Below are positions 1 through 8,618 of a DNA stretch of 64,000 nucleotides, piece by piece. This DNA comes from Bacteroidia bacterium (GTDB lineage: Bacteria; Bacteroidota; Bacteroidia; Flavobacteriales_D; Cryomorphaceae), in contig JAUICL010000001.1 in NCBI GenBank assembly GCA_030427905.1, forward strand, positions 62,001-126,000, read 5' to 3'. Position 1 is the first letter of the stretch, and each line of letters starts with the position of its first letter. A model generated the notes under the pieces. It had not been told where the DNA came from. It ran no database searches and saw only the letters and a list, made by a program, of their open reading frames with translations. The position numbers were made by a program, and so were the translations under genes.

Positions 1-1483
1 GAGCAAGCGCTTTGTTGAACGTACTTTCACCAGCCATATTTTTGATAGCTGAGCTGTAGTCACCGTTCTGAATATCGACGATACCCATGTTGTAGTTCAC
101 CTCATCGCCAGCACCGGCAGCGCTTTCATAAAGGCTCATCGCTTTTGAGCGGTCACCATTCAAGCGAGCAATAATACCCATATTGTTATTCGAAACTGGG
201 TTTTCGTTCATGCTATTAGCCTTATCGAACAATGAGCTAGCTTGCGAAAGTTCATTCTTCATCAAATGAATAACACCCATGTTGTTGAATGCTCTATAAT
301 CTTCTGGGTAAACTTGAGAAGCCTTTTGGTAGAACGAATATTGCTCGTTCATGTCAGTAGTCAAAGTTGCTGCGTAAAGCATCTCTTCAAGGCTAAGGGT
401 ATCAGCGTTTGCTGATCTTGCCAAAGCAATGATCTCATCATCAGAGCGCCCCATGATGTCATAGTTTACAGTGATTTGAGAGCGACGTAGCTCAGGAAGG
501 ATCTCCTTAGCAATCTCTGTGTAAGTAGCTGCCAAGTTTCTGATCTCTTCTTCTCTTTTCGTTACATCAGAGTACATTTCAAGAATTCGAAGAATCAATT
601 CTTTGTCTTCGATTTCTGAAGCTTGCATTTTTTCTTTGAAACCATCCCAGTCTTCACCTTTTGGAACCAAGTTAAAGAATGCATCTGCATCGTACTCCAT
701 TTTGTTTCGCTTCATGATGTTTGAAACTGCTTTCTTCGCGCTTGCAGCACGCTCATCAGCCAAGTTCTCATTGATTGAGATCTCACCTTCTGGAGATGCA
801 TAAGCTTCGATAGACGATCCTTTGAACATGTAATCTTCATTGCTAGCATACTCATCGATCATAGCCTTCAACTCTTTCATGTCCTCATCGCGCAGTTCAG
901 ATGAACGCACTACAGAAGAGTTAACAAGGTAGTTGATCACAGCATAAGCTTCGTGAGAAGTAACGCGTTGGAATTCATCTTTTGCGATAATTGCCATATC
1001 ATCGCTCATCATGAGATAAGGCGTTGTGATAACTCCATCAGCCAATTTGAAAGGCTCGAATGCCTTTTCTTTATTCCCTTGCTTACCAAGAATATTGATA
1101 ATCAATTCTGAGTTTTCCATGGCTGGAGTGTACGCAACTTTGTCGCTGTACGACACGTTTTTACCAGCTTCAAAAGGAATTACTGTGGCATTGCCAGCAG
1201 CATCTTCTCCTTGAAATGCAACCATTTCGTAAGGAGTAGAACCACCTTCATAAGTCAATGTAGGAGTAACTTCGATCATCGCTTTCTTTCCGAAGTATTT
1301 CGGAGGGAAAGTCCCACTAATGTTAACTGCTACACTATCGCCTCTAACGATAAGCGGATTCGGATCCAACTTATAATTGACGTTCTCGGCATTTTTTGCC
1401 ATTTTCCCGATACCTCCACAGGCGGCCACTAAAACACCTGCAAGTGCCATCAAGACTAATGCTTTCAGATTTGAGAGCTTCAT
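1..1483 (-). CDS. OmpA/TPR-type lipoprotein, 3' end cut by window edge
   Basis: The frame is open from the ATG at 1483 down to the window edge (494 codons, no stop), so the C-terminus is missing. It starts with a lipoprotein signal: a short basic/hydrophobic stretch ending in LVAAC, with the cysteine as likely lipidation site. The middle contains an OmpA-like peptidoglycan-binding signature (IEAYASPEGEI, then NENLADERAASAKKAV). The C-terminal part has TPR-like repeats (for example YRAFNNMGVIHLMKNELSQA and similar NNMGI and YNMGI units). I infer an outer-membrane lipoprotein with cell-wall contact and protein-protein interaction repeats. It lies 115 bases after the dNK gene on the same strand. 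The exact role is unknown. Confidence 0.85.
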   Translation of the reverse strand, partial: MKLSNLKALVLMALAGVLVAACGGIGKMAKNAENVNYKLDPNPLIVRGDSVAVNISGTFPPKYFGKKAMIEVTPTLTYEGGSTPYEMVAFQGEDAAGNATVIPFEAGKNVSYSDKVAYTPAMENSELIINILGKQGNKEKAFEPFKLADGVITTPYLMMSDDMAIIAKDEFQRVTSHEAYAVINYLVNSSVVRSSELRDEDMKELKAMIDEYASNEDYMFKGSSIEAYASPEGEISINENLADERAASAKKAVSNIMKRNKMEYDADAFFNLVPKGEDWDGFKEKMQASEIEDKELILRILEMYSDVTKREEEIRNLAATYTEIAKEILPELRRSQITVNYDIMGRSDDEIIALARSANADTLSLEEMLYAATLTTDMNEQYSFYQKASQVYPEDYRAFNNMGVIHLMKNELSQASSLFDKANSMNENPVSNNNMGIIARLNGDRSKAMSLYESAAGAGDEVNYNMGIVDIQNGDYSSAIKNMAGESTFNKALA

Positions 1484-1598
1484 TCGTTTCTTGTTTTTTG
1501 AAAGGGTATAATAGGTTGTTAAAATAACGCTGCAATAATACGTATAGTTTTTTAGATTGAGAAAGGAGAGCCACTATTTTAGGGGATTTCTGGCGTCT

Positions 1599-2234
1599 CT
1601 ATACTTTCATGCGGTGAAGTCCAACACTCAGTTCACTTTCCACTATAGAGAGTATCGACTTAAAATCATTCGCCGATTTTACGAAATCTACTTCCGACGT
1701 ATCTAATATCAACGTGCGCATGTGCTCGTTTTGCTTCCTGAGTGAGTCGAGATACTGGCCTTGAACGCGATCCAAATACTCATAAGAAATCTCCATTTCA
1801 TAAGCTCTTCCACGCTTCTTTATATTCTCCAAAAGCTTCTCTACAGGCAGGTACAAATACACGAGCAAATCTGGCTTCGGCACTGTTTGAAACATGATAT
1901 CGTATAAGTCGCGAAACAACTTGTACTCGTCCTGAGCTAAATTGGCGCTCGCAAAAATCAAAGACTTGGTTAGGAAATAATCCGATACAGTTCTTTTGCC
2001 AAATAAGTCGGGGTTCAGGTTTTGCTGCTTAATTTGCTGAAATCGGTCAGCTAGAAAAGAAAGTTCTAATGGGAAGGCGAATCGCTCAGGCTCCTTGTAG
2101 AATTTCGGTAAAAAGGTGTTGTCTTCAAACTCTTCAAGCAATAAGTTAGCGCCGTAGTGCTCTGACATCATCGTAGCAAGGCTCGTTTTGCCAGCACCTA
2201 TGGTACCTTCTATTGCAATGTAATTGTGCTTCAT
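1599..2234 (-). CDS. deoxynucleoside kinase (first of two paralogues)
   Basis: A 211-residue P-loop kinase of the deoxynucleoside kinase family, which phosphorylates salvaged deoxynucleosides in the cytoplasm. The Walker A motif is EGTIGAGKTS near residue 8. A lid-like RGRAYE segment near residue 140 and the acidic LLLEEF and DRFQQ motifs fit the dAK/dGK group. The frame extends further upstream, but the ATG at 2234 gives the normal N-terminus and overlaps the folK stop as ATGA, suggesting translational coupling. Substrate preference cannot be read from sequence. The second paralogue is at 7921-8538. Confidence 0.9.
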   Translation of the reverse strand: MKHNYIAIEGTIGAGKTSLATMMSEHYGANLLLEEFEDNTFLPKFYKEPERFAFPLELSFLADRFQQIKQQNLNPDLFGKRTVSDYFLTKSLIFASANLAQDEYKLFRDLYDIMFQTVPKPDLLVYLYLPVEKLLENIKKRGRAYEMEISYEYLDRVQGQYLDSLRKQNEHMRTLILDTSEVDFVKSANDFKSILSIVESELSVGLHRMKV

Positions 2235-2740
2235 GAATACTTCTTGATTTCCGAATCGTCTGGACACCGTTCCAAAAGCTGAGCAGCACTTCTATGAAGC
2301 TCGGGGTGCGGAAAGTCGGGAAGAATTTCCACTAAAGGAACGAGCACAAATTTACGAAGTTGAAGTCTAGGATGTGGAATTATTAAATCATGAGAATGAA
2401 GAATAGTATCACCAAAAAACAAGATGTCAATATCTAATGTCCGCGCTTCGTAGTTGTCCGATACTCGACTTACCACCCTCCCAGCTGCCGACTCAATGGC
2501 TTTTATCTCTTTGAACAGTAAGGATGGGGTCAAGCTGGTTTTCAACACCACCACCTGGTTCAAATATGACTTCGAATCTTCGTAGCCCCACGCTGGAGTC
2601 TCATATAAACTCGAAGTACGAGTCACCTTGCCCAAATTACTCAAGTGCTCAACCGCCATTTTCAAGAACCCTTCACGGTCACCGAGGTTTGTTCCCAGAC
2701 CTAAAATTGCGTCGATTTGATTGTCCATTTCAGCTTCCAT
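2231..2740 (-). CDS. folK: 2-amino-4-hydroxy-6-hydroxymethyldihydropteridine pyrophosphokinase
   Basis: HPPK transfers pyrophosphate from ATP to the pterin in folate synthesis. The start (LGLGTNLGDR), the central SSLYETPAWG and the signature RTLDIDILFFGD followed by IPHPRLQLR are typical, and 169 residues is the usual size. The start is either the ATG at 2740, preceded by AGGA, or an in-frame ATG four codons later; I kept the first. It is followed by a dNK gene with a 4-base overlap, giving a folate/nucleotide operon. folA and thyA lie elsewhere in the window. Confidence 0.95.
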   Translation of the reverse strand: MEAEMDNQIDAILGLGTNLGDREGFLKMAVEHLSNLGKVTRTSSLYETPAWGYEDSKSYLNQVVVLKTSLTPSLLFKEIKAIESAAGRVVSRVSDNYEARTLDIDILFFGDTILHSHDLIIPHPRLQLRKFVLVPLVEILPDFPHPELHRSAAQLLERCPDDSEIKKYS

Positions 2741-2824
2741 TCCTAATAACTATTCACCACTGATGTAATCCGTTTATCAATTAGCAGGGCGAAGGTGTAC
2801 TTTTAGCCTAAATTATAAAGCAGA

Positions 2825-4639
2825 ATGAAGCAATTTTTCAAATTCATGTTTGCGAGCATGCTCGGTACGGCCATCACTTTGATCGGGATGACCATCATCA
2901 TGTTCGCTATTTTCTTTGGGGTAGTAGGCTCCATGTTTAGCGACTTTGACAAAAGTAAGCAGGTTACTCAAGTTGACTCAAACTCCATACTCCACATCAA
3001 ATTTGAAGACCCGATTGTAGATCGTGGTAGCAACGAAGATGTCAAAATTGACTTTGGTCCATTCTCAGCCACTACGAAGATGGGTCTCGATAAGATCAAG
3101 GAAAATCTTGAGAAAGCAAAAAACGACAAAAAGATAGAGGGAATCTTTCTCGATGTGAGCTATATCCCATCCGGCTTAGCTAGTCTGGATGAAATTAGAA
3201 CGGCGCTTATCGACTTCAAAGAGTCGGGAAAATGGATCGTGAGCTATTCTGAGATGTACACGCAAAAAGCGTATTACTTAGCATCTACCGCTGATGAAAT
3301 CTACATCTACCCTGAAGGATCCTTAGATTTTAAGGGCCTGAGTGTAAGTTCAACTTTCTATAAAGGTCTGTTCGAAAAACTAGAAATTGAACCACAAATC
3401 ATCAGAGGTTCGAATAACAAGTATAAGAGTGCGGTAGAGCCCTACTTCCTTGAAGAAATGAGTCAAGCCAATAGAGCTCAGACTGAAAAATGGTCGGGTA
3501 GCATTTGGAACACGATGCTTGCCAATATATCAGCCACTCGAAATATTACTCCTGAAAAACTACAGGAAATAGCCGATAACTATAGCATTCAGCAAGCGAG
3601 TGATGCAGTAGATCACGGTTTGGCTACAGCAACGGTCTACTACGATGAAGTGATTGACATTCTGGCTGAGAAAGTTGGCGCTGAAGATGACGACGAAATT
3701 GCCCTAGTCGATTTTAAGAAGTATTTCAGAAGTGCAAAACCAAAAAGAAAGAAAGGTGAGACGCCAAGCTACAAAAAGCCGAAGATCGCTGTAGTATACG
3801 CTACCGGCCAGATTATAAGCGGCGAAGGTGATGAAGAAATCATTGGAAGCGAAACCGTAGCGAAAGCCATTCGCGATGCGCGTCAAGATACATCAGTAAA
3901 AGCGATTGTGCTGCGTGTAAACTCTCCAGGTGGAAGTGCTTTGGCGAGCGACGTAATCTGGCGGGAGTCAGTCCTTGCCAAAGAAGCAAAACCATTTATT
4001 GTAAGTATGGGGAATGTAGCCGCTTCTGGTGGGTACTACATTAGCGCTGCTGCCGATAAAATATACGCCATGCCGAACACCATTACTGGATCGATCGGAG
4101 TATTTGGAGTCATTCCAAACCTAGAAGGTATGATGAACAACAAGCTAGGTGTCACGTTCGATGGAGTAAAAACGGCTAAGTATGCAGACTTCCCAGATGT
4201 GATGAGACCACTTTCAGACGAAGAGTTCGGTATGATTCAAGAAAGTGTGGATCAAATCTACAACACCTTCCTGAGCAGAGTAAGTCAAGGCCGAAACCTG
4301 AGCGTAGCTCAAGTAGATGAAATAGGTCAAGGCCGAGTGTGGAGTGGTGTAGATGCTTTGGAAATAGGATTGGTAGATGAACTGGGCGGCCTAGATGATG
4401 CTTTGGCTTTTGCGGCTGAGCAAGCTGAGCTGGATGACTACCGAACCAAAAACTACCCCGAACTCAAAGACCCCTTTGAAAAATTACTAGAAGACATGTA
4501 TGGCATGTCGTTTACGAAACTGATGGAATGGCAGTTTGGCGATCAAGCCGAAATGGTGAATGAAGTCAAAAACGCAGTAATGTTGAGAGATCTAGAAGGC
4601 GTACAAGCCCTCATGCCTCACCACTACATGATCAGATAA
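2825..4639 (+). CDS. sppA: signal peptide peptidase SppA, 67K type
   Basis: A membrane-anchored serine protease that degrades cleaved signal peptides. It has one N-terminal membrane segment (about residues 8-38), then two tandem S49 domains. The catalytic lysine is K201 in NKYKSAVEPY of the first domain and the nucleophile S401 in NVAASGGYY of the second, matching the Lys/Ser dyad of E. coli SppA. At 604 residues it is full length. It is single, with a terminator shared with the convergent DUF2797 gene. A weak TACTTTTA element lies at 2798-2805. Confidence 0.95.
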   Translation: MKQFFKFMFASMLGTAITLIGMTIIMFAIFFGVVGSMFSDFDKSKQVTQVDSNSILHIKFEDPIVDRGSNEDVKIDFGPFSATTKMGLDKIKENLEKAKNDKKIEGIFLDVSYIPSGLASLDEIRTALIDFKESGKWIVSYSEMYTQKAYYLASTADEIYIYPEGSLDFKGLSVSSTFYKGLFEKLEIEPQIIRGSNNKYKSAVEPYFLEEMSQANRAQTEKWSGSIWNTMLANISATRNITPEKLQEIADNYSIQQASDAVDHGLATATVYYDEVIDILAEKVGAEDDDEIALVDFKKYFRSAKPKRKKGETPSYKKPKIAVVYATGQIISGEGDEEIIGSETVAKAIRDARQDTSVKAIVLRVNSPGGSALASDVIWRESVLAKEAKPFIVSMGNVAASGGYYISAAADKIYAMPNTITGSIGVFGVIPNLEGMMNNKLGVTFDGVKTAKYADFPDVMRPLSDEEFGMIQESVDQIYNTFLSRVSQGRNLSVAQVDEIGQGRVWSGVDALEIGLVDELGGLDDALAFAAEQAELDDYRTKNYPELKDPFEKLLEDMYGMSFTKLMEWQFGDQAEMVNEVKNAVMLRDLEGVQALMPHHYMIR

Positions 4640-4665
4640 TAGCTGATTGTGCACTAGTTTTAAGA

Positions 4666-4690
4666 AAAGACGGCCGAGTGCCGTCTTTTT
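4666..4690. terminator. bidirectional terminator between sppA and DUF2797 gene
   Basis: A 9-bp stem (AAAGACGGC / GCCGTCTTT) with a 5-base loop and T-runs on both sides. It sits between two convergent stop codons and touches the DUF2797 stop. Confidence 0.8.
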
Positions 4691-5484
4691 TAGTTTAGCT
4701 CTACTTCGTATCCGCTGTACTTTCTAAGGTTGATCACCTTCTTCTCGTCCAAATACAAATACTGCCCTCGGATTCCCGTGAGCTTCGCTGCATCTCCTTT
4801 TAAATCTTCCAACTTGACCGTTGAGATTTTCTCCGGATAAGTCTCGATAGGGTAGTTGATTTCAACCAACTCAGCATCACCGACACTAAACTCACTCAGA
4901 TCATTAGGTAGAAAACTGAGCACCATATCTCGCATTGCCCGTATATCCTCATCGCCATTCTCGCCTCTGAGCATTTTTCGCCAATCTGTTCTATCAGAAA
5001 GATATTGCTTTAGCTCAACTTCGATTCTACCAGCTAGCTGCCGATATGGCACGTAAGCAATCGGTACCGCGCGCCAGGCTCCTTGATCAATCCATCGCGA
5101 TGGCACTTGTGTTTCACGGGTTACGCCTACTTTAATCGTAGCGGTCTGAGCGAGGTAAACATAATGCGGCTGGTTGTGATTGCGTTCTTCCCAATCGGGA
5201 TCTCTGCCCTTTCCCAAATGGGCTTCGCATTGCTCTGGGTTGATTATACAAGGCGCGGCTGCTGCAGATTCTGTAAAACAATTGTAGCAGAACCCTTGTC
5301 CGAAAGTTTTCTTAATACTCTTTCCGCAATTGATGCAAAAGATGCGCCCTGTCCACGACAAAACAATATCAGTTCCGATCAAAGGGTTTAAATGGGTTGA
5401 TTTCTCATTATCCAAATTCATCCAGTACTGCACAACATCATCTAGCTGTACATTCATCTTTCTCAAAACACCTTTTTTCATCAC
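4690..5484 (-). CDS. DUF2797 family zinc-ribbon protein
   Basis: A 264-residue cytoplasmic protein of the DUF2797 family, function unknown. Near residue 50 it has a zinc-ribbon-like set of cysteines (CINCGKSIKKTFGQGFCYNC), and a further cysteine-containing segment (PCIINPEQCEAHLG) follows. The middle contains YVYLAQTATIKVGVTRE, resembling a GIY-YIG-like beta strand pattern, an inference only. The start may instead be the ATG at 5457 (MNVQLDD). It is divergent from the GH3 gene, with 66 bases between the starts. Confidence 0.8.
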   Translation of the reverse strand: MMKKGVLRKMNVQLDDVVQYWMNLDNEKSTHLNPLIGTDIVLSWTGRIFCINCGKSIKKTFGQGFCYNCFTESAAAAPCIINPEQCEAHLGKGRDPDWEERNHNQPHYVYLAQTATIKVGVTRETQVPSRWIDQGAWRAVPIAYVPYRQLAGRIEVELKQYLSDRTDWRKMLRGENGDEDIRAMRDMVLSFLPNDLSEFSVGDAELVEINYPIETYPEKISTVKLEDLKGDAAKLTGIRGQYLYLDEKKVINLRKYSGYEVELN

Positions 5485-5550
5485 TGCGAAATCAAATTCA
5501 ACTATCTTGGTTATTTATTTTAGTTAACTTCAGATTCGGTCTTCGAAGAT

Positions 5551-7068
5551 ATGGCACTTAATTCAGTATTCACTTGGTTTATGAAGAAGAGATTTCATCA
5601 GATCGAACTCTTCATGAAATACCCCATCGAAGTGCAGGGGGACGTATTTGGCAAGCTCCTTGAAATGGGCGTACACACCGAGTGGGGCCTTGATCACAAA
5701 TACAACTCCATTCAGTCAGTACGAGATTTCAAGAACAGAGTACCGCTACAGACTTACGAAGACATCAAGCCTTATGTAGAACGACTCAAGGCTGGAGAAC
5801 AAAAATTGCTCTGGCCGACTGATATTTCGTGGTTTGCCAAATCGTCGGGTACCACGAGTGCCAAAAGCAAATTTATTCCCGTGAGCCGAGAAGCGCTTGA
5901 GAATTGTCATTTCAAAAGTGGAAAAGACATGTTGGCCATGTATAGCCACAATCATCCAGAAAACAAGGTTTACAAGGGTAAGTCTCTGGTATTAGGTGGA
6001 AGCAGCCAAATCAACGAACTAAGAAAGGATTCTTACTACGGCGATCTATCGGCGATTATCATCAACAACCTACCAATATGGGTGGAGATAAAGCGCATCC
6101 CTGACCGGCAAATTGCCTTAATGGATGGATGGGAAGAAAAAATTGAAAAGATGGCCCAAAGTGTGAAAGACCAGGATGTATCCAATATCGCTGGCGTTCC
6201 TTCATGGACTTTGGTGCTTTTGAAAAGGGTATTGGAAATCACAGGAAAATCGGATATCGCAGACGTGTGGCCCAATCTCGAATTGTACATGCATGGTGGC
6301 GTAAGTTTCAAGCCTTATAAAGATCAATTTAGACACATCATTTCCAATCCAGGAATGCATTACTACGAAACCTATAACGCAAGTGAAGGGTTTTTTGGCA
6401 TTCAGGATAGGGCTCGAGCAGAAGATATGCTGCTCATGTTGGATTATGGCATTTTCTACGAGTTTATTCCGCTCGAAAATGCAGATGAAGAGCAGCCTTC
6501 AACCGTAGCCCTAGAAGATGTTGAGATTGGAAAAGTTTACGAGCTTGTGATATCGACTAATGGAGGACTGTGGCGGTACCGACTAGGAGATACAGTGGCA
6601 TTCACATCCAAATCGCCCTTCCGAATAAAGGTCATGGGGCGCACCAAGCATTTTATCAATGCCTTTGGTGAAGAATTGATCATTGACAATGCCGAAGCTG
6701 CCCTACAATACGCTACCAGAGAATGTCCTTGTAGCGTTACCGACTACACTGCTGGCCCTATCTACATGACGAATTCTTCGCAAGGTGGGCATGAATGGTT
6801 GATCGAGTTTGACAGCGAACCAGAAGACATCGATGCCTTTACCCGCGCATTTGATCAAGGATTGAAAAACGTGAACAGCGATTATGAAGCCAAGCGCACA
6901 GGCGACCTAACCCTGCGTCCGCCACTCATTCAGATTATGCCAAAAGGTAGTTTTTACAACTGGATGAAAGCAAAAGGTAAGTTGGGCGGTCAACACAAGG
7001 TGCCACGCCTTTCAAACAACAGACAGTTTATAGACGAAATAAAAAGCTCGATGCTGGAGTTAATGTAA
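5551..7068 (+). CDS. GH3-family acyl-adenylate/amidosynthetase-like protein
   Basis: A 505-residue member of the GH3 family (plant auxin/jasmonate amidosynthetases and bacterial homologues), within the ANL adenylating superfamily. The ATP-binding P-loop motif SSGTTSAKSKFIPVS lies near residue 93. YYETYNASEGFFGIQD (near 271) and LWRYRLGDTVAF (near 343) match the other adenylation motifs. Plants conjugate amino acids to carboxylic hormones with this fold; the bacterial substrate is unknown. The next gene starts one base after its stop, so the two are probably cotranscribed. Confidence 0.88.
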   Translation: MALNSVFTWFMKKRFHQIELFMKYPIEVQGDVFGKLLEMGVHTEWGLDHKYNSIQSVRDFKNRVPLQTYEDIKPYVERLKAGEQKLLWPTDISWFAKSSGTTSAKSKFIPVSREALENCHFKSGKDMLAMYSHNHPENKVYKGKSLVLGGSSQINELRKDSYYGDLSAIIINNLPIWVEIKRIPDRQIALMDGWEEKIEKMAQSVKDQDVSNIAGVPSWTLVLLKRVLEITGKSDIADVWPNLELYMHGGVSFKPYKDQFRHIISNPGMHYYETYNASEGFFGIQDRARAEDMLLMLDYGIFYEFIPLENADEEQPSTVALEDVEIGKVYELVISTNGGLWRYRLGDTVAFTSKSPFRIKVMGRTKHFINAFGEELIIDNAEAALQYATRECPCSVTDYTAGPIYMTNSSQGGHEWLIEFDSEPEDIDAFTRAFDQGLKNVNSDYEAKRTGDLTLRPPLIQIMPKGSFYNWMKAKGKLGGQHKVPRLSNNRQFIDEIKSSMLELM

Positions 7069-7069
7069 T

Positions 7070-7864
7070 ATGACTTTAAGAGCTTTTGTCATTTTAATAA
7101 GTCTGGTTCCTTCTTTTCTGCAGGCTCAAAGTGAGTGGGTCGAAGAATTTAAAATAGTAGGCGGCTCTGATTTTATCGCTACCGATGTTCTCGAAAACAT
7201 CTATCGTGTAGATCAAACAGAGCTCTACAAATACGATAGTCAAGGTAAATTTCAGTTTCGGTATAGCGACAAACAGTTAGGGGTGATCACTTCAATAGAT
7301 GCGACTTATCCCCTGCGACCATTAGTGCTCTATGCGGACCTAAATTATGTTATCCTTCTGGACAACACATTGAGCAATAACCGTGGTAACATAAATCTTG
7401 TCAACCACGGTATAGGTCTGGCCATGACCGCATGCTCATCTGTTCAAAATCACTTTTGGTTTTACGATGCAATGCAGTTTGCTTTGATTCGCACCAACGA
7501 AAATTTCACCCAAGTTTCTACGAGTGGAAATCTGTCCCAAATTCTTGGGATTGACCTAAACCCAAATTTCATGGTGGAATTTGCCAATCGCGTTTACCTC
7601 AACAATCCCGAAACCGGAATTTTAGTTTTCGATATATTCGGAACTTATATCAAAACGATACCCATAACGGGCTTGGATCAATTTCAAGTGTTTGAAGACG
7701 AGATCGTTTATTTTGAGAATCACAAACTCTTCCAATACAACACGAAATTATTTCAAGCTCGAGAAATCGAAATAAACCCCAATGCCGAAAATGCTTATTT
7801 CTGGAAGGACCGCATAATTTTAGATTGTCCCAAGGAAGTTATCGTTCTCAAAAAGACTCTGTAA
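7070..7864 (+). CDS. exported protein of unknown function
   Basis: 264 residues with a clear Sec signal peptide (residues 1-19, ending FLQAQ). The rest is beta-rich with short repeating hydrophobic/aromatic strands (for example YKYDSQGKFQFRYSD, GILVFDIFGTYIKTI), suggesting a beta-propeller-like periplasmic or secreted protein. That is inferred from strand pattern, not from a recognised domain. It follows the GH3 gene after one base and precedes the promoter of the dNK gene. Similar proteins seem common in Bacteroidota, but I cannot name a function. Confidence 0.75.
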   Translation: MTLRAFVILISLVPSFLQAQSEWVEEFKIVGGSDFIATDVLENIYRVDQTELYKYDSQGKFQFRYSDKQLGVITSIDATYPLRPLVLYADLNYVILLDNTLSNNRGNINLVNHGIGLAMTACSSVQNHFWFYDAMQFALIRTNENFTQVSTSGNLSQILGIDLNPNFMVEFANRVYLNNPETGILVFDIFGTYIKTIPITGLDQFQVFEDEIVYFENHKLFQYNTKLFQAREIEINPNAENAYFWKDRIILDCPKEVIVLKKTL

Positions 7865-7873
7865 ATTCAGGGC

Positions 7874-7901
7874 TTGAGAAAAGGCAATATTTGTACTTTT
7901 G
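7874..7901 (+). promoter_or_regulatory. Bacteroidota-type promoter of the second dNK gene
   Basis: TTG at 7874-7876, a 17-base spacer and TACTTTTG at 7894-7901 match the TTG/TAnnTTTG consensus of the primary Bacteroidota sigma factor. Transcription would start about 12 bases before the dNK ATG. Confidence 0.65.
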
Positions 7902-7920
7902 GCCGATACAATTTTAAAGC

Positions 7921-8538
7921 ATGCACGTAGCCGTAGCAGGAAATATAGGTTCAGGAAAAACCACCTTAACCGAGCTTTTAGGAAAGCACTACAAATGGGA
8001 ATGTCAATTTGAAGACGTTGAAGAGAATCCATACCTCATGGACTTTTATGAAGACATGCAGCGATGGTCTTTCAATCTGCAGATCTACTTCCTCAACAGC
8101 CGTTTCAATCAAATAGTAGAGATTAGAGAAGGAAATAAAAATGTGATTCAAGACCGTACCATCTATGAAGATGCCTACATCTTTGCGCCCAACCTTCACA
8201 GTATGGGCTTGATGACCACCCGGGATTTTGAGAACTATTTTTCGCTGTTCAACTCTATGGAAAAGTTTATCCAGGCACCCGATTTGCTAATCTACTTGCG
8301 GGCTAGTGTACCTGCCTTGGTCAACAACATCCAAAAGCGAGGAAGGGACTACGAAGAAGCTATCCGTCTAGACTATTTAAAAAGACTGAACGAGCGTTAC
8401 GAAGCGTGGATTTCTACTTACGATAAAGGAAAGATTCTCGTTATTGACGTTGACAACAACGCCTTCCATGAAAATGCCGAAGATCTTGGAAAAATCATAA
8501 GCGGTATTGAGGGAGAGATTCACGGATTGTTTGACTAG
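7921..8538 (+). CDS. deoxynucleoside kinase (second paralogue)
   Basis: A 205-residue deoxynucleoside kinase with Walker A GNIGSGKTT at residues 7-15, the catalytic/substrate motif DRTIYEDAYIFA near residue 79, and a lid RGRDYEEAI near 140. DRTIYED is the better conserved form of the DRS motif; the paralogue at 1599-2234 has TVSDYFLTKS there, so the two probably differ in substrate preference. It has its own promoter and a strong terminator. It is the salvage counterpart to the NupC transporter and ThyA encoded downstream. Confidence 0.9.
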   Translation: MHVAVAGNIGSGKTTLTELLGKHYKWECQFEDVEENPYLMDFYEDMQRWSFNLQIYFLNSRFNQIVEIREGNKNVIQDRTIYEDAYIFAPNLHSMGLMTTRDFENYFSLFNSMEKFIQAPDLLIYLRASVPALVNNIQKRGRDYEEAIRLDYLKRLNERYEAWISTYDKGKILVIDVDNNAFHENAEDLGKIISGIEGEIHGLFD

Positions 8539-8557
8539 AATTATTCGAAACTTAAGT

Positions 8558-8602
8558 CCATTAAAAAAGGCATCTAACTGAGTCAGATGCCTTTTTTAAT
8601 GG
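8558..8602. terminator. strong bidirectional terminator between dNK and hppA
   Basis: A perfect 18-bp inverted repeat (8558-8575 with 8585-8602) with a 9-base loop. Runs of six A and six T within the arms allow it to serve both convergent genes. Confidence 0.88.
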
Positions 8603-8618
8603 TTTTAATTCTTTAAAA

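Noticed and set aside
2524-2763. Plus-strand ORF opposite folK
   Set aside because: It lies entirely within folK or its leader, with no family character. It is an antisense-frame shadow.
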